From Cladochytrium replicatum (Eukaryota > Chytridiomycota > Chytridiomycetes > Cladochytriales > Cladochytriaceae): 64,000 bases of DNA. Positions 1 through 9,654 of the stretch are shown here, piece after piece; the first letter of the stretch is position 1, and the number at the start of each line of letters is the position of its first letter. Location of the stretch: the NCBI GenBank assembly GCA_025526935.1, contig JAHLKD010000091.1, positions 124,001-188,000 on the forward strand, given 5' to 3'. The notes below the pieces were generated by a model, which searched no databases, was not told the origin of the DNA, and was given only the letters and a program-made list of their open reading frames with translations. Made by a program: the position numbers and the translations under genes.

Positions 1-329
1 TCCTAGATATCACAAGCGTGAGAACCTTCCAGGGTAAAACTCCATCTGGGGAAGAAGGAAATGTTTCCCTTCCTGCTTGGGAAAGCTTGCGATCCTGTTT
101 GCACTTGCTTCATCAATGGTGGATTCAGAGTACATTCCCTGGAGTGTTGTTGCTCGGAGCAACAACAGGATCTTGGCGATTATTTCTGATGGGAAAAGCA
201 TCGCCTTCCACTGAATAAAATAAGCCCAACTTTAAAAATTAGATGCGATGAACAAAACTACAAGCTTGCGAATATGGTTTTTAACATGAATTTCGCGGGT
301 AGAAGTGTCTGCGCCATTTCGGTCACTCA
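1..329. other. Window edge, no gene recognised
   Basis: Short open frames exist on both strands here, but none shows a recognisable domain or a splice pattern that joins to a neighbour. The stretch probably contains the 5' flank of the TOE1-like gene that starts at 330. I see no repeat or RNA gene. Confidence 0.4.
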
Positions 330-1971
330 ATGCCCATCCCAAAACTGCCGCCCTTCAACGAGGTGACCAGGCACAACCTGGGGATCATGCACCTGGCACT
401 GAGGCACATCCTGGACAGGGCTCACTTCGTTGCTCTCGACACCGAGGTAACCCCGTCACAGCTTGACACAATTGCAGAAGATTTATGTTTTTGAAACCAG
501 TTTACAGGACTAGGTCCTCGGAAAGAAACTCGATCAAGGTAAAATTGCTTAAACTTGAGAAGAGAACCTTTTTAATCTGATTCCTTCCAGTGATATGAAA
601 GATCGATACGACCATCTTGCCAAAGTCGCTCGAACGTACGCTCTCGTCTCTTTCGGTGTCGCAGTGTTCGAGCGCATTCCTTCGGTCACCAACGAAAATG
701 AAGATAGCTCCTCGGCTGGTGATATCACCAACTACGCTGTGCACAATTTCAATTTTACGCTTCTCCGTTCGGACGATTACACAGTGAGCACGTCCAGCCT
801 TTCCTTCCTCCACGACAGCGGATTCGACTTTAATCGACATCTCCGTGAAGGTATCCCATATACGCCTGGAAACGATCCAGTAAGCAAAATGAAGTCCAAG
901 TGACTGAAACATGCTGATCCACTGTTAGGACAAACTCGATCCCACGGACTCTGATACGATCCTTCGATCGCTCTTCCTCCATATCCTGACCCGTCGAGTC
1001 CCAATCGTCCTCCACAACGGCCTCCTGGACTTACTCTTTCTATACCATGCACTGTATGCCTCCCTGCCTTCGACACTTGAGACTTTCGTCCACGATCTTT
1101 CGGATATGGTTGGGTTCGCGGGTGTTTTCGATACCAAACACATCGCCGAAGTCGAGACGCGTGAAAGTGCATCATTCCTCGCCTATCTGTTTCGAAAATA
1201 GTCAGTTTGAAAAGACATACTCATGGGAGAAAAGAAACTTATTCTACCTTTATGATAGCGAACGAGAGCAAGGGAGGAGGAAAGAGGAACATAAACGCTG
1301 TTTCGAATGCGTCATCAAAGACCGACTACCGATACCTTTGAAATCAACAGTCACTCCAAAAGCGGACACAGATGGAACTGGTGAAGGAGCAAGAACAGAG
1401 AATGGTTTAGAGAATGGGAAGAAACGGAAAGGTGTATTTAATACCGGCAAACCATACTGCGAGCAATATGCGGCAAGTGGGAGTCAAAGTGATCTTACAA
1501 GTTCGACTGATTTTCTCTTTGTAGGCACACGGATACTGTAATGCAGGCAAAAACTGTTCACGTCCTCACGATCTTGACTTGATCCTCGACGACGAACTTG
1601 GAGCCTCGTCACGCAATTCCAAGCGCCCAAGACACTCCACCTCCACTCCCGAACGCACACCAGCACATGCGCAGCCATCTCGTCTCCCACTCTCCGTGCC
1701 TCCTCCCGCGCCACCAACAGCCCAAGCTGACTTTGAATCCTACCACTCCGCAACTTTCGACGCCTTCATGACCGGGTACATCTTTGCGCATCAGATCAAC
1801 ACCATCGAAAAGTGGCAGGAGCACAAGAACAGGGTGTACCTTATGGGCAAACAGATCCCGCTTCGGATTGAAAGAAGTGCATTTACGAAAGGGAGTGTGG
1901 ATCATAGGAAGAAGATGGAAGCGCATTTGGCGGCGAATCGGAGGATCCTGGGAGCTAGGGACTCGTATTAG
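330..1971 (+). CDS. TOE1: TOE1-like CAF1-family 3' exonuclease
   Basis: This is a DEDD-family 3'-5' deadenylase/exonuclease. In animals TOE1 trims the 3' ends of snRNAs and other small RNAs in the nucleus. I read six exons: 330-446, 501-538, 591-879, 929-1200, 1259-1472 and 1525-1971, encoding about 458 aa. Catalytic acidic residues are visible as the D-x-E of 'ALDTE' (D37, E39), the Asp of 'HNGLLD' (about 182) and the Asp of 'FDTKH' (about 216). A CCCH zinc finger spaced C-x8-C-x5-C-x3-H follows at the exon 5/6 junction, and the family's C-terminal 'FDAFMTGY' block comes next. Domain order matches animal TOE1. The intron at 1473-1524 reads GC-AG (donor GCAAGT); using it restores the zinc finger in frame. 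The start at 330 is the first ATG in frame with the nuclease domain. Confidence 0.9.
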
Positions 1972-2140
1972 CAATCCGTGAGACAGTCTTCGGCTGGCGG
2001 GTATGATTTGCTCCGAAATGTTTTCCCTTCAATATTGTGAGAATTTCAAGCACACGGGTGCTAAGTTAGAAACAAAAGTGGAACAGTGAAGGTGACAAGC
2101 TTTCCATATATTTTTAAAACAACATGAGAAAAGATGTCTT
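1972..2140. other. Convergent 3' intergenic spacer
   Basis: A short spacer between the 3' ends of the TOE1-like gene and the opposing HPRT gene. It is A/T-rich with no coding signal and probably holds the two 3' UTRs. Confidence 0.5.
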
Positions 2141-3283
2141 CTAAACAGCATAAGCGGTCTTGCCGTGCTGAGAAATGATGCAGATGTGGTCAAGATCACG
2201 GAAATGCTCATTATAGTCCAACTACAGTACAAAAGAGAAATCATCAGCCATCACAACCAATACATGAAGAAGACCACAACGTACCGCATATCTGTTCAAG
2301 CCCAGGAAATTTTACCATTAAACTCTTCATTAGTAAAGTTTCAGGTGATATGTAGTGCCTCTTACCCAACGACAAAGTTGTCCGGAATTGCAAAGCCGAC
2401 GTAGTCCGGAACATATTTGTTGCTCCTTTAATTGCAGTTCGATTATCGTACGGGTTCCCTCACCATAAGAAGCAATTACGTACCTCGAGGTCTTCTTGAG
2501 CAGAAGTGATACGACTCGGATAGAGGCAGGCTCGTACTGCTTTAGCCTTTGGATCAGGTTCACCATTGTTGTGCCAGTGTCAATGATATCTTCGATTATC
2601 AACAGGTCCTTGCCCTACGCCCATCTTTAAGTGACTCTGTAATGTTCTAGGTACGGCGAGCCTGTGAAATACCTTGAACGTTTTCAGATCCTCCTCAGAG
2701 AGTGAAATCGTCACAGTTCCGGTTGAGTTTTCATTCTCGTAGCTCTTCACTTTGATGAACTCAAAACTCAGAGGGACTTGGGAAAGTCAGTGTTCGATAA
2801 TCTACACTGCCATTGATTTGAGTGCTCACTATTGACTCCGTGCTTGTTCTTAAGTTTCTTGAGGTACGAAATCAAGTCTGCAAAGAATACATGCGCACCC
2901 TAAGGCCCAAATCACGAATAAACGAAGCGGTGAGCAAAATTTGCGTATCTCATTACCTTGAGAACGCAACATGCAACCACAGGGTTCTCCGTTTCCGCAG
3001 CAATCTCCTGCGCAAGCTTCTCCACCCTATTTACAACAAACCAGCCCAAAATCCGATCAGCAACTTGAATAAAAAATTCCATTTCTGTGCAACGTGCCTA
3101 TCGAGAATGAAGCCATGAGGGATCAGCACCTTATCGACGTCGTGTTGGTAGTGGGTTGGGATCGAGAAGTGGTGGATGTCGTACCCCGCCGCATCTTCCA
3201 TATCTGAGACGAAAATGAGAACCGGCCCCCAACCCAAACGCACCGTCCTGGCCTATAAACTCACCAATCCATTTTGAGTTCAT
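2141..3283 (-). CDS. HPRT: Hypoxanthine-guanine phosphoribosyltransferase
   Basis: This enzyme salvages purines by converting hypoxanthine or guanine plus PRPP to IMP or GMP. I read nine exons on the minus strand: 3265-3283, 3098-3203, 2957-3026, 2830-2899, 2673-2776, 2484-2614, 2366-2425, 2285-2291 and 2141-2221. They total 648 nt and give 215 aa, close to the 218 aa of human HPRT. Visible landmarks are 'GYDIHHFSIP' near the N terminus, 'FIKVKSYE' in the flexible-loop region, the PRPP-binding motif 'IIEDIIDTGTTM', 'VPDYVGFAIPD' and the C-terminal 'LDYNEHFRDLDHICIIS'. Exon 8 is only 7 nt (ATATGCG). With its flanking introns removed the conserved 'VVGYALDY' is rebuilt exactly. The intron at 3027-3097 has a GC donor. 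Resemblance to animal HPRT is stronger than I would expect for a yeast-type HPT1. Confidence 0.93.
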
Positions 3284-3905
3284 TTTGGGAGGACAAAGTG
3301 CCAGCGCCACAGCGTTCAGCTTTTAGAAAGAAAATTGGAGAAAATCATTTTTGGAGGACAACAGATTGAGTTTGAAAAAGCATCCATCCTAGCACAAGAG
3401 CCGGAAGCTTGAGATCAAAGCAAGCCATCTGATTCCGGAGCTGGTCCGCACGCTTGAATTCCTTGAAGCCTGCCATGGAAGCTGCTTTGCGGGTATTATC
3501 GCTAATACAATGCTGCATTCACAGTCTGTATTTTAGAGACCTCTCGGATACACCAAACTTAGCCTGAGCCATCACACAAATCAGTTGTAAGAGCATTTCC
3601 ACCGGTCAAAATCGCCAAATGGGTCGGAGGCTGGCCAAATTGTCGACGTCGCAAAAAACTAGAACTGCTTCTTTTGCTTTTTGGGCGGAGGAACTGTTTA
3701 ACTGGATCGATCAATATGGACAGGGTAAGGCTGAATTCCGCCCGCAGAATTTAGCCAATGGTTGAATGTCTTAGCCATTCAAGTTGCCTGCAAATAGAAA
3801 TTTAGTCACCCATTCAATGTTCCAAGCGGGTTTGCGGGTCTAAATTTGTGTGTGCATTTCCGAAAAAATTGGTCATTTTTCATAATATTGTGTTCATCAC
3901 TCGCC
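3284..3905. other. Divergent intergenic region, no gene seen
   Basis: This region lies between the divergent HPRT and permease genes. No open frame here carries a recognisable domain. It presumably contains both promoters; I see no clear TATA element or repeat that I would name. Confidence 0.4.
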
Positions 3906-5608
3906 ATGAACTTTCTTTTCTCGCCAAAACCAATCGAAAGCTGCCTGAGCGTCAATCACCAATCGAGCGCTCCCGATTCTCATCGCACCGACGGTTACAA
4001 GAGGGCTCTCAGCTGGTTGGACTTGACCGGTATCGGAGTCGGGGCGGTTGTTGGCGCGAGTATTTTTACTGTAACCGGGAAAGTAGCTCATCTTGACGCT
4101 GGCCCTGCAGTTGTCATCTCGTACCTTCTTAGCGGCGGTAAGCACCTCTTCCTCGGGATGCACACGAATCACACTTACCTTGACCTTGTTTAGCAATGCT
4201 CATGTTGACAGCTTTAAATTACGCGGAGCTTTCATCGATGATCCCTGTCGCTGGATCTGCGTACACCTTCACATTTGCTGCATTTGGTGAAATGGCAGCT
4301 TGGATCACAGGTTGGCTTTTGATGCTTCCGTACCTGTTCACCGCCGCATCCGTCGCTGTTGGATGGGGTGGATACCTTGAGTATGTGGTGAACCTAATAT
4401 CAGGCGGGAGTATAAATTTCCAACCCAAATGGACAGTAAGTTTCTCTGACCATAGTGTTTGCAACGTAACGCCATTCACTGGAAACTGTTTATAGATGGC
4501 TCCACTTTACTGGGACGAGGGGTCGCAATCCATCATCTCCACTGGCGCGTACTTAAACGTTGCCGCACTTGTTGGTCCATTGATTTTTACGTTCATCCTG
4601 ACCACCGGAATCAAACACTCCTCCATCATTCTCAACCTGCTCATGGGAATCGCTGTCATTGCAATCCTCACTTATGTCCTCGCCGCAGTTCAATTCACAA
4701 GGGCCGAAAATTTCCATCCTTTCACGCCGTACGGCCTTGAAGGCATCTTCAATGGCGCAATAGCGGTGTTTATTACCCTCATCGGCTTCGACGCCGTCTC
4801 CACCGCTGCACAGGAATCTCGTAACCCGAGGAAAGACGTTCCAGCCGCCATCATCTCCTCCCTCGTGATCTGCCTGCTTCTTTTCATCTCAACCTGCGTT
4901 GTTCTCGTAGGCTTGCTTCCTTACGACCAGATCCCACACCGAGCCTCCGCCGCTATGGCTTTGCTACTCGCTGGCGGCCCACAGTGGATCCCCAAAGTGA
5001 TTGCATTCGGCCAACTCTGCGCTCTCGCTGCGGTGATGACCGTATGTCTCCTTAGCCAGGCAAGGGTGTTCCAAGCAATCGCGTCAGACGGTCTTCTTCC
5101 CTCCGTCTTTGCAAACATCAGCTCCAAGACAAACGTCCCGGTGTTCTCAACGTTGTTTTCCGGAATCGCTTGTGCCGTCCTCTCGGCTCTCCTACCCATC
5201 GATCTGCTTGCGAACCTCATTGGCGTTGCGACGCTCTTAGGTGAGAGCCAAAATACACCCGCGGATTCATTTTCATTTTGTAATTAACTCCAATCAGTGT
5301 TCATCGTGGTTGCCGTAGCAGTTCCAGTTTTGAGGTGGAGAGAACCTGGACGCGAGCGAGGGTTCATGATCCCGGGTGGACTGCCAGGCACACTTGTTCT
5401 CTCCTTCATCTCGATCACCTTGAATTGCGTGCAAATGTGGTACATTGGTACAGCAGCAATGGCTGTGCGGTTGATTATCTTCATCGTTGTGGGTATCATC
5501 GTGTTCTTCTGCTATGGCTTCCATTTTTCAACTCTCCGCCATTCCGAGAAGGCAATAGTGGAAGAGAGTGAGAGGAGTGCATTGCTCACTCATACGGAGC
5601 ACTCCTGA
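3906..5608 (+). CDS. APC-superfamily cationic amino-acid (CAT-type) permease
   Basis: A multi-pass amino-acid/polyamine/organocation transporter, most like the cationic amino-acid transporter branch. It should import amino acids across the plasma or vacuolar membrane. Four exons (3906-4137, 4194-4435, 4496-5240, 5298-5608) give 509 aa. The N-terminal family signature 'GIGVGAVVGASIFTVTG' in TM1 is clear. It is followed by 'NYAELSSMIPVAGSAYTF', the conserved central segment 'FITLIGFDAVSTAAQESRNP', and 'SQARVFQAIASDGLLP'. At least ten further hydrophobic segments are visible. An upstream in-frame ATG at 3846 would add 20 residues; I prefer 3906 because the upstream part looks like 5' leader. Substrate is inferred from family only. 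Confidence 0.88.
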
Positions 5609-6310
5609 ATTCGTATGTAGTGGCTCCGTTATTTTCTTTATTAATTGTTTGTATGGTTTGGCTGCAAACTTGAATTAGCTTAGCAGATTATTCGTTGGTC
5701 AATGCTCTGAAATATATGTTGCCATTCAAAACCATTTTAACGCTCGTCACCATCATTCGTTCCAGTACGGAAAATGAAACTTTATTGCAGTGTCCAAAGA
5801 AGGTCAAGAATTCAGGATACCCGTTCAGACACAGACACGACCATTGCTGTTAACACTACGGCTTCTCTGCTTCAGTCGGTTCTAGTGGGAGATCCTTGGA
5901 GTAAAAGCGTCTGCCCGCCATTTCGAGGAGCGATTGTGCTTCTGGATATTGTGCCAGAACCGAAGACTTTGCTGAGCAATGAGCTCCTCGAGCTCTTCTT
6001 CAGAGAGCTCCGAACACACCAAACTTCAGCTGAACCAACACGCTTTCAGGAAAACTCGTCACCAGGACAAACCTTTACTCACCGGCATCAATTGGAAACT
6101 CTTCTTCTTTGAATGTGGTGGAGAGATGGGTCGTTTTCGAGTGGCCATTTGTCAAACCTGCTTCCAACCACAATCCAAAGTAGTAAATCTATCAAAAATT
6201 CTGAGTGTTAAAAATTCTGATTGTTGTTTCAAGGTTAGATTGAGAGTTAAACCTGGCCGCCGAATCCCACCTCGTTTGGGTATGTTTTTGTGGCGTGTTT
6301 GGTGTTACAG
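5609..6310. other. Intergenic region with unassigned short frames
   Basis: Several frames of about 110 codons are open on the plus strand (for example 5774-6112 and 5979-6323). On the minus strand a short acidic stretch 'ELSEEELEELIAQQ' is readable near 5960-6040. None forms a recognised domain or joins cleanly to another exon, so I assign no gene. Confidence 0.3.
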
Positions 6311-6561
6311 GATTGCAAAGTAACTGGAAGTGTGGAGCCAGAACGTTTAATGCAGATTGGACACTTTATCTCTCGCTTCGATAAGCACACAATGTCAGGG
6401 AGGATCAGGGTAACGTTAGCTTGGATCAAAAAGGTTGCCAGCCTTGAAGTACGAATCGAATGACTAGCGCAGCTTTTCTGTCTCGGCAGGATCAAATTGC
6501 GAATAGTCTTGCGAATTTGCCGAATCTCCCATCCTTCGTGAGAGTTGTGCCGAGTCTTTAG
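6311..6561 (+). CDS. Uncharacterised 3' exon pair
   Basis: Two blocks join in frame. The block at 6311-6448 begins after an acceptor-like TTACAG. It is followed by a 41 nt GT-AG gap and then by 6490-6561, which ends in TAG. The joined peptide (about 69 aa) is basic and amphipathic, with 'GRIRVTLAWIKKVASLEDQI' spanning the splice. The upstream exon is not clear. This could be the tail of a small gene or a gene remnant, because the next unit downstream is a pseudogene. I do not recognise a family. Confidence 0.3.
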
Positions 6562-6567
6562 GTTGTG

Positions 6568-7246
6568 ATGGAGGAGTCATTCACATTCGAGACGGTGAGA
6601 AGGCATCAAAATGGATATGAAAAACAACACTAAAACTAATGAATGGCACAGGAAACGGGAATAAGTGTCACGGAAGTCGTTGATCTTTCGAAGCCAACAC
6701 ATTATTCTCGGAGGAAAGCTGTGGCCAAATACGCTCCGTATTGGTCCGAGGCCTTAAATTGTCGCTTGGTGGACATGCAGTGATTATTGCAACTGGAAGC
6801 TGCCTCCTTGGCCAGAGGTCGGTGATTTGTCCTCCATATAAGCATACAAAGGATGAGTTTTCGATTCTTTGAAATGTTCGTCTGAACAACTATACGGGCT
6901 AATCTATGAAGATTGGAGGGCATTTACATATAGGTGAAGATTCGGTGGTCGAGGCCGCTCAAATAGGAAACTGCATCATGGTTGGAAAGAATTCTGTGAT
7001 ATTGTGAGTAGGGTTTCGATCGAATTTTGCGGACTTTTACCTAGGGTCGTTGTGCTGTCATCAAATATTGCGTAGTGGAACGGTTATTCCGCCAAACGCA
7101 GTTGTACCTTCATTCTCTGAAAATGGTGAAAATCCAGGTGAGTCATGTTCTTCAGAGTCGACAACCAATATCCTGATCTTCCATGATAACCAGAGCGGCT
7201 AGTCGATCAATTGCCTGAATGTGAACAGGAAATGTTTGACGCTTAA
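6568..7246 (+). pseudogene. DCTN5: Decayed dynactin subunit 5 (p25)-like gene
   Basis: The p25 subunit is a left-handed beta-helix at the pointed end of dynactin. Its fragments appear in the right order but in different frames: 'GNKC', then 'FRSQHIILGGK', then 'LSLGGHAVI' with 'SVICPPYKHTKDEF', then 'GEDSVVEAAQIGNCIMVGKN', then 'GTVIPPNAVVPSF', then 'LPECEQEMFD' before TAA. Frame changes fall near 6680, 6720 and 7073, and a few residues are missing at the last one. Splice-like GT-AG boundaries remain (for example 7003-7044 and 7138-7192). The C terminus is shorter than in animal p25. Frameshifts inside exons suggest a pseudogene rather than a mis-read gene, but clustered sequencing errors are possible. 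Confidence 0.65.
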
Positions 7247-7825
7247 ACATGTTACTAAACCAAATGATAAGATCTGATATGTAGTAGCTCCTCTTCGGAT
7301 TAGAGACTTTAACAAACACGCATTTTTTAAGCTATTGACTAGTTCTTTTCAAATGGCTAAATTCTTGCTAGAAGACAGACAAACTGTTTCAGATTGACGA
7401 TTCGTTATACTCTCAGCTTATACTATGCGTTTGTGTGACTATTACTCAGAATATGAAATAGAGCTCACAAGGAGCTAACTATTTACAGGGCCACTGACAG
7501 TAAGCTATGACTAGTTAAATTTCAAGAAAACACCTAAACGGCCTGAACCACTCCAAAACGCATACAGATACTATTTATTGCACAACTATCTAGCTCAGGA
7601 CTTGAGAGAATGATACAATGGAACCAAGAATCTAAATTCAAGTCCAAATAAAGGGAAGAAACAGCAAACAAATTCGACGGTGACAAAGGAGCCACATTGC
7701 GTTGCGCAAAAATTGTTGAGCAAAAAAGCGGAAAGATGTAAAAACCTAGCACAACTGACAATAGTGAAAACTCACTAAACAAAAAAGACCTATACTTGGC
7801 ATGGTAGGAAAACTGCTAAGCGAAC
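7247..7825. other. A/T-rich intergenic region
   Basis: This lies between the decayed p25 copy and the 3' end of the seven-TM gene. It is A/T-rich with no recognisable coding frame; the right-hand part is probably the 3' UTR of the minus-strand gene. Confidence 0.4.
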
Positions 7826-9271
7826 TCAGACAGCTGCATTAGAGTCGGGTTTGACAAGGGGAGCGAATGGTGATGGACCATATTCTGGTATAATTGGCAT
7901 GATCAGCTCTGTCGGTGGTTGAGGTTTTCGGTTGCCTGTTCCAGTAAATCCTGCGTTGGTGTATAAGTTGGGAGCGGGAGCGGCGTCAACTTTTGGAGGT
8001 TGTACGATCTTTGGGAAATTTGCCGGCGAGTCTGGCAACGAGTTTTCATAGTAAGAAGGAATCAATGGCGATGCGGGTCTCCCGAAGTTGTGACTTGGTA
8101 ATTCTGGATCCTTTTCATCTTCGTCTGTGCTGGGAGCGTTGCGGAATATACGAGACAGCTGGATCTGCGATTCGTGCGAATTCTGTGATCGTTGTTTGGA
8201 ACTGCGAACTTTCCCCTTTGCATTTCGATTGTACGGTTTCGCCGGCGGGACTGTGTCGTTTTGTGTGCTCTTGAACTTTGGCGTTGCCGCTTGGGCACGG
8301 ATGACGGCGCTCGGGATGAGGAGGTTCACAACCATGAGTATGGTTTGTACCCAATCTACGAAGTGCTGAAACCCAAGGTTGCCCATTCCGGCTGGAAGAA
8401 CACCAAACTTTCCGTCGACATCGAAACTGCCCATCGCCTGATCGCATGTTTGAGAAACATGATTTAATTCGCATCGACGATGGAGCAAACCAACCTTATA
8501 GACAACGATGACATAGACGATGGAGAATATCACGGTATCAGATGCCAGGATGACGAGGTACAGGAAGGATTGCCCTGGTAGGGAAGCTCGCTGATTTGTT
8601 TTGACCCGGACGTAAGTGGCGATCACAGTACCAATCCAAGTAAAGAAGCATAATGCGATCTCTGTGGAATACACCATGACTTTCGATTCGAACAAGAAGG
8701 GTCCATTCCTCGTTTTGTATCCACCGTCAGACGTATTGTAGGCGTAGATCACTGAAAGAATCGTCAACAGCAGGAAGGACGCACTAGATTGTAAAGGGAT
8801 TAAAGTCAGATCGCATTCTCGTTGATAACGTTGGCGTAGCGTACAAGAATAGACCCATTATGATGTACATTCCGATCCGAATAATCTGAGCGACGTTTCT
8901 CTGAAACTGTTGGGACACGAAGATGTGCAGTCGGACCTCATACAGATAGAAGAGGATAAGATGTGGAAGGTACAACATGAACCAAACTCCAACTGAGATG
9001 TTAAGGTCAGCCACACACAATATTCAGCGGTGTACATGATGCCATTCTCACCATATCGCGGCTGTGGAGGAAGCCATGCTACCAGTCCGTAAACAAGTGG
9101 GGTAACGGTCTTCAATACGTAGATTGCAGCTGCCGCGATGATGAGCTTATGGGTAATCGAGGGTTTTTCTGTCCGAATAAAGACAAAAACCGTGAAGGCA
9201 AGGGACAGCAGTGATAGCACCACCACGACCGCCCAGTATATGGTGTTAATCTGCAGCTCAGTCAGAGCCAT
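7826..9271 (-). CDS. Orphan seven-TM membrane protein with long polar C-tail
   Basis: Three exons, 9052-9271, 8845-8992 and 7826-8783, give 441 aa. Both introns (59 and 61 nt) are GT-AG, and removing them keeps hydrophobic segments continuous. About seven hydrophobic helices occupy the first 270 residues, starting with 'TIYWAVVVVLSLLSLAFTVF'. Residues after about 300 form a Ser/Pro/Asn-rich cytoplasmic tail. The topology resembles fungal GPCR-like proteins. I see no DRY, NPxxY or PTH11 signature, so a receptor role is inference only. I do not recognise the family. Confidence 0.7.
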
Positions 9272-9654
9272 CTCCTTCCAATGAGGTGAAACGGTAAAGG
9301 TGACAGCTACTGAAAACTAAGGAGACACCACATCTCACTTCTCGGAGATTAATATAATTGCGAGCATGAATATGGGGCGAATTAGGGTCTGAACAAATTT
9401 ACCGAGACCTTTTCTTCGGACCGATGGGGGACACTTCCACCTTTCAACAGAATGAATCCTTCGAGCAATAAACAATAGTAGGTGATTCAGCTTCTTTGGC
9501 TGATTGATGGAAAATCCTCCGAATGTAATGAGAAGCCAATTCTTTGGTGGATCCATGCGTGAAAAATTAAACATGCTCATATTCTTAGTGGCTGTGAGAC
9601 AGCGAGAAAAATACACTTCCGAGAATGTGCAGGAGTTCGGAGTTGGCTGGCTCT
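9272..9654. other. Intergenic region, no gene seen
   Basis: A short spacer between REC8 (3' end) and the start of the seven-TM gene, both on the minus strand. Overlapping open frames on the two strands show no domain. It likely holds the seven-TM gene's promoter and the REC8 3' UTR. Confidence 0.4.

Noticed and set aside
10-201. Minus-strand frame starting 'MLFPSEIIAKILLLL', reminiscent of an F-box
   Set aside because: It is only 63 codons, matches only the first few F-box residues and has no visible continuation.
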